Origin: Litsea cubeba
Taxonomy: Eukaryota > Streptophyta > Magnoliopsida > Laurales > Lauraceae
Length of the DNA: 64,000 nucleotides
Reading direction: 5' to 3'
NCBI GenBank assembly: GCA_012931725.1
Contig: CM022945.1
Span: 20,432,318 to 20,496,317 of the forward strand
Below the pieces are notes generated by a model. It saw nothing but the letters and a program-made list of their open reading frames with translations, had not been told where the DNA came from and made no database searches. Positions within the stretch are counted from its first letter, which is position 1. Each line of letters opens with the position of its first letter. The position numbers were made by a program, and so were the translations under genes. Positions 11,201 to 23,100 of this stretch are shown in pieces.

Positions 11201-14110
11201 ATTGAGCCGTGGATCAGGCAGAGTTCCGCTGGTGATTCTTGCTTGGGTTTGGAATTTGATTTTAACGTTGTTCCTAATGGCTATCTAAAATAGGTGAAAT
11301 TTTTTGATCTGGTATCATCTTGGCCAGTGGAGACTTCGTACAAATGGGGGCTCCATCGGGAAACTCATTCCTTTGGGATTGGTGGAACAATAAAGGATGA
11401 CAAAGGGTACTTCATTTAGCTACCACAGTAGTGTTGGAAATTCCAATAGAGCAGAAATTGTGGCAATTTGCAGGATCCAGAATGCAGAGATCCCAAAGGT
11501 TGTGGGTTTCATAACAACAGCTAGTAGCACAGTTGGAAGATGGTGAGTTGCAACCACAAGGTTGTGGGTTTGAGTCACGTAACCTGTCCAAAAAATGAAA
11601 AGCCTTTGTGATCTGATATTTTGCCTTTATCATTTGCTTGTGCACAGCTTGAGTAAAGGAGGGTGTGAGCCAACGGCCTTTCATTGAGAACCTTGACCAT
11701 TAGAGGGATCCAGCATGCAGAGATCCTGAAGATCTTTTTTATTTTTTATTTTGCCAAGGAGAGGTGAATATATTAATGATCAAAATGAAGCAGACATAAA
11801 GAGAAAGCACAGTTCAATAAAGAGATCCCAAAATTATGGACAACAAACTTTAATTAAAATATAAAGAGAAAGGACAGTTGAAAACGTTCAGGTCCAATGA
11901 GGTAATGGACATTTGAGAGTGTACAAGCAACAAAGATAATATAAGAAACATAACCACATTCAGTCATCAAGTTTCGCACAAAGGGGGAACACTGTAGAAG
12001 ATCTGGTCTTGCTTGAATTTATGCTTCTGAATTTCCTTCCCTTGGAATTAGATTGAGTTTAATATCCACTTGCTTGAGCACTGTAATTTCTTTCATCACA
12101 ACGCGCTGAGGGTGATTTGCTTGGCCCTTCGCCCAACAAATTGTGCTTTTTAAATCACCTTCAAGCAACACTGTTCCTTGAAGCTTTAGCTAATTCTTCA
12201 AGGCTGGGATTTAACAAAGCCCTAAAACATGATAACATATTCTCTGTGCTCATTCTTTATACCCCTGTCAATTTGTTTTTCTCTGGATTACTGCTCTTCT
12301 GTGCTTTGGTGTGTGGACTTCCTCAATTTGTTATGGGTGAATGCTTCGTTGCACTGAATTGGATAAGCATGGAACGTGAAAAAATATACTCTACAATGAT
12401 TTACTTTCTTTTTTTGTCATAAAATAATCGTGTACAACATTGTGATATGACACGATGAAGAAATATACTCTATTATAATTTACTTTCTTTTTTCATCATA
12501 AAATAATCGTGTACAACATTGTGATATGACACGTTGAAGAAATATATTTTGGCAATAACATCTCATCTCACAAGTTTCAAAGTTGTGATGTTATTCTAAT
12601 TAGTATTGCACAATGTTCATGGAATGTAGTTAGGGCAGAGAATGGTATGGCTGACATTTTAGCCAAGATATGGGTGGACAGGGTTGCAAATTTATGTGCA
12701 GAAGTTGGTTAGTGTGTTCTGCTTATGTGCGTTGTGGTGCTGTATCTTGTCTGCTTTTGGTATAATCCTTTTATGCCTTCATTGTTGGCGTCCTTGGTTG
12801 TAGGCTGTTGCCTTGCTTTTTTGTCATTATAATAAAATTTTACTTGTCACTGATCATAAAGAAAAAAAAATCATGGAATGTGGAAAGCAAGAACAATACT
12901 TGAAAGGAAGTATTGATGAGATACTTAAGATTATTACTGATCTGAAGTGTCAGTAGAAAGGTGGGTTTTCAGTCTTCGTCTAAGATAACTGGTTCAGATC
13001 ATCATATGCTTTCCGTGTATGCTCTCTTCTTTAATTACATTTATATGTTGTCTTTCTTGTTTGTTTGTGTACGCTTATCTTTAAGTTTTTCTTATTTATT
13101 TGGTCTTTTTTTTTTTTTGTGACTGGATTTAGGTTTCAAAGTTTAATGATCCTCGTGACGCATGTGCTGCAATTGTTGCTGAATCATATCGACTTTGGCT
13201 TCAGTATGAGACTCGTACAGATGACATTACAATCATAGTTGTGCATATTAATGGTCTCACTGGTGTATGATGCCTGCCTTCTATCATCTATTGGTTACTC
13301 TTTTGTGCTTTTGTGTTCAAGCCATTTCATTTCTGTGTGCATGTATAGGATTTTGTTTCTTTTCTGCTTTATTCATTCCATTAATATTGCTTTCTTATAG
13401 TTCTCATCTAGCTGGTTTTCAATTTGTTACAGACAGGCTCTGTTCGACCGACTACAGATGTTGCCATAAAACCTTTGCCTCAAGTAATAGAGGCAACTGG
13501 GTCTGAATCTCCTTCTGCAGTAAGTTGGTCTTCCAGGAACCATCGTGTAAGGCATGATTTATCACGGGCACGTCTTAGAGCTATCGAATCTTCTCTTGAG
13601 AATGGCCGTGTTTGGGTTCCCCCATCTCCATCAAATAGGAAGACCTGGGAAGAAGAAGTAAATCTTGTCATATTTCCTAGAACCAACATATTTGCTGAAA
13701 ATGTTCTGAATTCTTATATATAGAGTTGTTTGCTTCATTTTACATGTGGGAATTTGTTTAGTTGGACACACTGACACATATTGTTCATGTTGCAGGCACA
13801 TATTGAGCGTGCATTGCATGATCACTTCCTATTCAGAAAACTTACTGATTCTCAATGCCATGTTTTGTTGGATTGCATGCAAAGAGTTGAGGTCCAGCCT
13901 GGGGATGTAGTTGTGCAACAGGTTATTAATCTTTCACTGCTTGACATCCATGAAATAGTCATAGAGCAGTTCTTGAACGAGAGAATACTTTTATAATGCA
14001 CTCATGATGATTGTATTATGATAAAATTCAATGGGTTTGACTTGCAGGGTGGCGAGGGTGATTGTTTTTATGTTGTTGGCAGTGGGGAGTTTGAGGTCTT
14101 AGCCACTCAG

Positions 14111-14196
<86 letters not shown>

Positions 14197-17100
14197 ATGG
14201 TGTTAAAGGCAAATTTTTTCGTTTTTTGCTTCCTTCCTGAGCTTCTCGCCGGTGGGAGTTTTAAATGGTGCGTTTGTTTGCTATTGAATTGCTTGGAGTA
14301 ATATGCCAAACAGATGCAACATGGTTATGCCGTGTGTGTCATTTAAGTTGCACAACTTAGATGACACAGATACAAAAAAACATTGGGATATAAAACTTAG
14401 ATGACACAGACTCCTGTTCTACATATATAGAAGAGGAGTCTGAACCAATACAAAAACATTGGGCTCCATTGATTCAACTTAATATTTGACTTAATGTCTA
14501 TTGTAAACAAAAAATAATTTGAAAAAAAAGAATATGGATAGAAAATGTCTAAATCTTACGTTTTAATCAATCAAGTAATAAAAATCAAATATTTTATTTT
14601 ATATTTTAAACAATAAATCATGTAATGGTGATTTGTTGGACCTTGGCTGTTGCTCAACTGATTAAGGGACATGTAGTCTGTGAGGGTGTGTGAGTTCGAG
14701 TCCCTTGCAAAGGGAAATATTTTTTTGTTAGTTACAAATCATCATTTAAATTAATATTAAAATAAACAAGACATGCATTAAAAAATCTGACCTGGGAATT
14801 TGTATCAATTTGTGATACATTGTTAATTCTCTGTTTGATTCATCCAGGAATTCAAGCCTTTGAATTCAATACACCCTGAATTCCTAAAATTCTCTGTTTG
14901 ATAGGTTACAAGAATTTCTATAAAAAAAAGAAAACCGCAAGACATTAAGGTTGAATCAAGCATAATAACCAGATTAAGATTTTTATATATTTTGCCACAT
15001 CCATCTTATTGGCAAAATATCAATCTTCCATGTGAGCCCTGCATATGCCTCAAATACCAATGAATGCCATATTTTGGGGTGTTTTATAAAAGGATCTCAA
15101 AAAGCAACTAATGTAACACCGTCATGACCTAGCTGCACCCATTTATTTTATAGTAAACATCATCATCACCATCATTATCAAAACATTGTAAGCAATGATA
15201 TTAAATTATTAAATAGTTTTTGAAAATGAATTAAATACATGCGAATATTTAATAGTAAATGTAGAAAAATGCTCTGGGGTATAAGGATGCATGTGTATCA
15301 CCTTCAATCTTCTTTTAAAAGAAAAGAAGGAAAAATGGAGTTTGTGCTCCTCTCTCTTGAAGGAAACTCCTTGCAACTTAATTTCCCGCATTAATAGGTG
15401 AGTGCCCCATACAATACTCTGAATTTATCATACAACCAAACCAAGCCATGCCAGAAGGTGTGATTCATCTCGCATGGAAGTGAATCACTCCTTGGCATGC
15501 TTCAATCTGACAGTGAATAGCACTTGCTCTTTGGGCTCTTAACTTGTCAATTTGAAAGGTTAAAATCTATTGCTTTTCCTCCTGACCAGTGGGCACCACT
15601 GTCTAAGCTCCAAAAAGTAGAGGTTTTGAAGGGGATTATTTTTATATGATTCACCAGAACATTTCTTTTGGAGATTCCATTAAAATTTTATCCATCAGAT
15701 GTGTCCCCATGTAGTAAAGATATGAGGGTCAAGCTAGTACTTTACCACGATACATATTTGTACCCAACCTGCTTTGATATATAATATTTGGCCCTTTTAA
15801 AGGAACATATACTGAAGATAACTGGGTAGATGAAATGACAGGAAAATGAAGCGAAAGAGGTGAGTAAGGTTCTGCATCGGTATACTGCTGAAAAGTTGTC
15901 ATCCTTTGGGGAACTAGCGCTAATGTGAGTTGCTTATATTAGTAACATTAAGGATTCTTGCTATTAAATAAGGTAGTCACAGCACTATTTCTTTTAACAG
16001 TAATTTTGGCCTGCGTTGGTAAAACAGGTACAACAAACCACTCCAGTCATCTGTGCGTGCGGTGACAAGTGGAACTCTATGGGCTTTAAAGAGAGAAGAC
16101 TTTAGAGGAATTCTTATGTCGGAGTTTTCCAACTTGTCATCGTTAAAGTTGCTTCGTTCGGTTGACCTGCTTTCGAGACTTACAGTTTTACAGTTGAGTC
16201 ACATTGCTGATTCTCTTTTGGAATTTTCCTTCTCCGATGGACAGACAATAATCGATGAGGTATGCCTTTGTGTCGTGTATTCATTATGAATTATTCATTT
16301 TCCTTAATGAGGGAAGGCATGGGTTCTTGGAAGTTAATATTATGAGCATAATATGTTAATTTCTAAGATTTCTGAAATTTAATATGAAGAACTATAGGAC
16401 CCTGAGTCTCATAAATACATAGTTTTCTCCTTTTAGGAAAAAAAAAACACTTATTACTTTGCTGCCTTCAAAAAGAAAAACATCCAATTATGTGGGGGCA
16501 GATATATTCCGGTGAAGATGGGTTGCATTGACGGTTGACTGACGTAGCTAAGATCCGCGATCGAACAATAGATCAATCTCCCGAAGGTTTGATCGAATCC
16601 AAGTGGATTCCAGCCACTAGGGCAACCTCACAAGAGGATAAAACACCATAATTGAAGAGAAAACTCTCATAACTCAAAAGATTAATTGAAATAAGCATCT
16701 CCATTACAATGAGGCCTAACATCCTTTTATAAAGGAGTTGGCTTGATCCCTAAGCAACTATATTTCCTAATATATCAATCATATCTAAAATAAAAAGGAA
16801 ACTAACTAATATTAATCATAAACAAACCAAACTACTAAATAATATTTCCTAACTAAATGGATGTTCCCTTGGGTCTATGGACTGGACCCAAGGGGTTGGC
16901 CGACGTATTGTGTGGCCTGCATCATTGAACCAATCTGGTTGTTGGAGTTTGAATTCCATTGCAATTAGTGTTATTTTTTCTTTGCTTGTTCCCTGCTTAT
17001 ATGGTCACTTTTTTGTTGTATAGTTCCAAAATTTACCCAAAAACTAATTTATCCTGTTGCCTCTTGATTAGTTTCTGTGCATGGGGCTTATTATTCAGTG

Positions 17101-20100
17101 TGGTACTGCATCTTCTAAAGTTTGCCACTATACAATGTGTAGCAGGCACAAATTAGCACCTTTACTAGCATAAAAGCTGATTTTATTGTTTATGCTTGAA
17201 ATTGGAAGTGTATTTGGTATTTATACTGTTAGTGCACTTGCACACAAAATTTGAGGAAAGGTCACACAGTTCCTGGCTTAGGAGTGATCTAGCCTGTGGT
17301 GCCCACCTGGCCTGCTTCCCATGATCAATCTAAGCCATTCATCCTCATTAGTCATTATTCCCTTGTGAATTATCACCAATCCAAACTTGACGCCTGTCCG
17401 AGTTGTGTGGGCCCTTCAACAGACCATGCAAATTAGGACCTCCAACTCACTTTATGTAATGGCGAGGACTTAGACAACTTTGGATCCCTCAAATTAGTAT
17501 CTCCCTTTATCAAATAGTTTTCATTTTTTGCATATAGGCTGCCCATAAGAATATCTTTCAAACCTCTATCTCCTAGTGATTGTGATGCTTACATCCTGGC
17601 CCCACAGTCCTAATCTAGGAACTGCCTAGCCAATACACGCATACATAAAATAGAACTCTTAAAAAAAAGCTAGTTTTTCTTTCAAAAAGAAAATCCTGTT
17701 TATAATTGCACCTGTGGGGCCCACCTATGATCAATCCAAACCCCTTACACAGCTATCCCCATGAATTACAAATCATCACAATTTGATGACATTCGATTTG
17801 ATAGATATCCCCCACGCACACTACACCGTGTCCCTAACCAGCTAAGCAACAAATATTTTGCCGCAACAAACTAGACTTGTTTGTGTCTTAAACTAACTCT
17901 AGTAAATTAGTCCATGTTTCCTACCAATTAGTTTTCCTATGCTCAATGTCCTCATGCAGTTGTGTATCGTAAGTCATACTTGACGGGTTCTAGTTTTCAG
18001 TTCAATTTGACTGAACTTTAACAGCATGGAGCATGAAGAGTCAGAGAAATTGAAGAATGCACTTTTTCTCTTGTGCCATTGTAGATAATGACAATGTCCA
18101 TATGGGACTTATTTTTCTCATGTTTGTCATCATATATATGAACATGCCTTGGTGGATAAACTAGCTTTTGAGTTGATTCTATTTATTTATTTTGCAGAAT
18201 GAATGTCTTTCTGCGTTGTTTATTATTCAGAAAGGACGAGTGAGACTGACATATGATGCAGACACTATAAAAACTCTAAAAATGTGTGGCTTATTGCCTG
18301 ATAGTCTTGAATGTGAAGATCATGAGCAGAGCATTCATGAATACACAATGGAGAAGACAGAGGGAGGCTATTTTGGTGAATGGGTAATTCTTGGTCAAAA
18401 CATTGGCTCTTTAAGTGCTGTTGCCATAGGTGATGTAACATGTGCAGTTGTTACAAAGGAAAAATTTGATTCAGCTGTGGGGCCACTAGCAAAGTTTTCA
18501 TTAGATGACCGCAAGTATGTCACAATATTGTTTATGCAGTACTTTATATTTAAAATTTGAACTGTAACTTTTCTTTATATTTATATCCAAACTATACTCC
18601 TGATTTCTCATGGTCTTCCAATGATTTTGGTGCTCTGAAGCTCTGATTAGATATAATGGTTCTCAGGTTGCATTATCGTCCTTTGGATTCTTCGAAGGAA
18701 TGTGTCACAAATGTTGATGCTGAAAATCTTACAAAAATTAAGTTCTCTGATTTGGTAAGAATTCCATCATTTCTGATGACAATGGGTTTAATCCCTCTGA
18801 TTTGGCGTCGTCAAATCCATATAGCCGACCCCACCTAGTGGGAAAAGGCTTGGTTTGGTTTGGTTTTGGTTTTAAGTGCTTGTGTTGATGTTGCTAAGAG
18901 TGCAGTCTGGAAGGAGGCATCTGAGGTGACTTTTAATGGTATTCATTTTCAGGAATGGAAAGCATGTATATACTCGACAGACTGCAGTGAGATCGGAAAT
19001 GTCCTTTTGAAGGGCTGTGGTAGGTATAGAATGATTTGCTTCTTTAATGGCTCCCATGATCTCTGAAACTGTGACAATTACTTTCTGGTTTCCTGGTTGA
19101 GGATGCACTTGGATATATTCTGAATGCAGTTGATTTGAATGTTTTAGCAGCATAGATGATTGTCCATTCTTTTGTATATTTGAGGTGGCATAAAGAAATG
19201 GAAATCAAATTAGGTGGCACACTCTTTATGACATTTACAGATTGATGTTGACGCTGATAAAAATTTGTGGCTGGCATGCAGTATCCCACCTAACATGGTT
19301 TCTGGTTTCCTTGATATCTATTCAGACTATTCGCAATCTGGGTGTACATACTAGCACACCTAAGTGTCTCTTCTTTTTTTTCCCTTTTTTAAAGTTCTTT
19401 TAGTTTCCATGGACTTTTTTATCAGTAAAAAAACATATTATATACATTCTAGAATGCTAGACAAATTTTCCTTTGTATGGATTTCCATATGCTTACATGT
19501 TGGCTTAGAGAGGGCATCGGTAGTAAGCTAGGAAGCACGGACACCTCTTCGGGGCCGGCGTGTCAGTGTCACGTGTCGGACATGGACATGCCAAAAATGG
19601 TGTCCTGCTTTTTTTTTTTATATTTTATTTTCCGGACACGCTGGGACACGTTGGGGACACACCGAGGCAATTGAAGTTGCATCAATTGAGTAAACTTTAG
19701 ATGGAAATTGACTTCTTTTTTGCTTTTTGTATTTTTGGGAATGGAGGGGAAATTGATGATCCTCCCTTTTCTTTGTATGGATTTTATGGAACTATAGATA
19801 TTTCATGTTTAATGATTATGAATTGTGTTTCAGTTTTGTATTGCTATTTGATAATTTGATATGTTTATTAGTTGGTACAGTGGTACACTCACTGGTACTT
19901 GAATTTTTATTTATTTGTTTGCTAAATTGATTACGAAGTTTAAATGGTATTATCTTTTAGTATATTATTATTATAATTATTAAATATTAACAAGTCCCAG
20001 ACGTGTCCGTATCCTACTTTTTTGAGAAATGCCGTGTCGGCATGTCCGTGTCGTGTCGTGTCCGTGTCCCGTGTCCGTGTTCGTGTTTCTTTGGTAGTAA

Positions 20101-23100
20101 ATTAGCACCAACATTTGCTACTAGGACCAAAGTAGCAGATCTGGACAATTGTATCAATTCATAGTACTTCCAATGTGAAGACCAAGGATCATTTCTTGGC
20201 CAATAGTACTGTGAGACTGAGATGTTTTCCTGCTAAGCTATTAGTGGTTTCGTAGTTTCTATGGACATATTGTTGGACATTTTATGCAGCATGTTATACA
20301 TGCATTAATGTTGTTTTAAGCCTTGTGCAACTAGTGATTTATGATTTAACTTTTCTATCTGACTGGTAATCAGAAAACATGCTGAGCTTGAAAAGGTTTT
20401 CGAAGCAACGGATCAAACAGTTTGGGAAGGAAGCACAGGTCTTGAAGGAGAAAGATTTGATGAAGAGTTTGGGCCAGTCAACTTGCATGCCCCAAATTTT
20501 ATGCACTTGTGCTGATGAAACATATGTTGGTATATTGCTAAATACATGTCTAGCTTGTTCGTTGGCTTCAATACTTCACATGCCCCTAGATGAATCATCT
20601 GCACAGTTCTGTGCTGCATCTGTTGTTGTTGCTCTAGAAGAACTACACAAGGTCTGCTGTCTGGAAGTAGGAATCGTTAATTTCTAGTTTTGGCAGAGAT
20701 TAGGAACAATCTATTTTGGAAAATAACAGTGGTAGAATGCAACTGACTGATTCTCTTGTTTTTGGACTCAGAACAGTGTCCTTTTCCGAGGTGTGTCACC
20801 GGATGTTTTAATGTTTGACCGATCAGGTCATATACAGGTTGGTCTAGAATGTGTTTCATCTACATTGAATTCCTTGTAATGTATAAATGTTATCACTAAA
20901 GAAAACTTTGAGATCATCACATAATACCTCTCATAACCCATTTGTTCCGGAATTGTAGCTGGTAGACTTCAGGTTTGGGAAGAAGTTAGAAAGTGAAAGA
21001 ACCTTCACCATATGCGGAATGGCAGATTCTTTAGCTCCAGAGATAGTCCAAGGAAAAGGTCATGGTCTCGCTGTTGATTGGTAAGATGCCTTACGACAGA
21101 ATCTTTGGTTATAACCAGCTGGGTTGACTTAGTTACCGTCTTTTTGGAAGAATTAGTTTTTCATAGACAGAGATGCCAGGCTTGAAAGACTGCAACAACA
21201 AATTTCAACCTGATCTTAAGCTTTGAACCTCACTAGAAAGCATGTTGATTCCAACTATACTTTGATAATTCTTTTCATTGAGAGTCATGTGTTCTAAAAT
21301 AGAGAAATGATCAAGTCCAACCTGTTGGAATACATTTGTAGCCCAACTCATCTTTTTGCGCTCACTTCTGCTACCTATATGAATTGTGGATGTTGAATGA
21401 AAGGGCTTTGTAAAGTTATAGCTAACAAAATTGCCTTCATTTTAAGATCATAACCATCTCATAAGGTAACTCTACGTTATGGCTATTACGATTTAGTTGA
21501 AACATTCATTTTACATGCTCTTGATTGAAATTCAATGGCTATGATCATCAAATCAAGTTGAAATTAGGCCATAAATAGTCAACATTGGATATTTCCCATC
21601 CAGCCATCCACCATGCATATAGGTTGAATAAGAAAAAAAAGATTTATATAGATTGTGTACGTCTAAAGTTTACCTTCGGTTAATGATCATAACTATCTCA
21701 TGAGGGGCCTCCAAAATATGTGGCTAGTAGGTGGCTGCAGTGGGCTGTACAAGGTGCCTTGGACTGCTATTTTTGTCCCACTGGTTAGATTTGATCATTC
21801 CACTTTAGGGATCCAGATAATGCTATAATTATGGAGATATTTTATATTGTACTATCACATATATTTATTAAATATGACAAGTGATCCAATGTATCCCAAG
21901 ATACAGTATATTCCCCATGCATTTTTGGACTGCAGGGCCTGCCTCTATCAGAAAACTGTTGGATTTTAACATCTATCACTGATAAATATTGACCCATTTA
22001 TCACTGTTGATCCAAGTGATGTCATCATTGGATGAATCATTCACAAGCGAACGATTCAAACGAATGACTTAAATCAGTACATCTTCAACCCAGTGGATAA
22101 TATCTCTATGATATGTTAGGGTCCCTAACAAGGGTGGAGACTAAGATCCAAGGCTTTCCCTTGATTAAAGGTGCACATGCAATCCGAAAAGACAAAAAAC
22201 TTGAAGGGAATATGGGTGGATACAGATGCAATGGGCTGCACAATTTTTCATTAATACAATTACAAACATCTTATACACATTAAATATTATATGAACACAT
22301 TATATACTTCACATTGACTGCAAAACTTCCATTTGTGTAAAAATGGGTAATCTGTTGTGGTCTTGGCTGGATCCTTACTCGCCGCAATTATTAACTGGAC
22401 AAAGAGGGATTAAAATCATTGTCCATGTAATACCCCAGACCCTGATATAGAGGCTAGAATAATAAGGTAAATTTATGTTATTAATGATTTATAATTAGTA
22501 TACGGTAGGCCCCACTCCAAATTCCAGTAGAACCCTGCACGATAGAGTTCTGATGAAACTTAACTTAGATAACTATTTATAAGACCTCTCTCTTATCTAT
22601 CTATATATAGCCAGTTCTCTCCCAAGAAACCCAATTGTAGGAAGAGAATTAGAGTTTTGGAGAGGGAGGAAGGAGGGCTAGTGGATTCAGCCAGCAGGTG
22701 AGTAGAATTCTTATTCTGCATGTTGTGTTTGATTTTCACAGTAATGATGATGTTCGAATTGATGGTTTCCTCTTATTGGCAACTCTGTGTTTTTTAACCT
22801 GATAGAATATGATAAGGATGCTCGTCTTCAAATCTGATTTGGTGTTTTAAAAGAGTACATGCACTGTTCATATGTAGCAGTAACTCTTTGTCGACTTATA
22901 TATTCCACTTCTGTAATTTAGAATTCATTCCAATGCTTATTGATTGTTGGTAGTACTGTTAGAAGACCATTACTGCTCTGATCACCCAATAATCTGAGAG
23001 AAATCATATCAGAACTTAGATCTGACGAATTTCGGCCTATCGAAACCAGTTTGTGTCGACTGGGGATGTGGGACCCCAAATCTTTTCTCATAAAAACCGG

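Larger units (their letters stand above)
10629..12870 (+). mobile_element. degenerate L1-type LINE (ORF2 3' half) in PKG intron 1
   Basis: Frameshifted fragments follow the order of a plant LINE ORF2 C-terminus. First is a reverse-transcriptase zinc-binding segment (VWSCLAPPRVKAFCW, 10951-11000). Next comes AWEIWMERNN (about 11128). RNase H pieces follow: GIGGTIKDDKG (about 11380), SNRAEIVAI (about 11443), and VRAENGMADILAK ending at a stop at 12710-12712. The 3' tail contains AATAAAATT and ends in an A-rich run near 12860-12870. Same strand as the host gene. Lack of the upstream RT core means 5' truncation or decay. The 5' boundary is uncertain. Confidence 0.75.

Noticed and set aside
11412..11684. 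Antisense 90-codon frame with DSNPQP motif
   Set aside because: This motif is the usual antisense translation of a tRNA-type B box. The segment is a SINE.
14635..14740. Genuine tRNA gene
   Set aside because: A and B box likenesses are present, but the arms do not pair into a cloverleaf. Better read as a SINE head.
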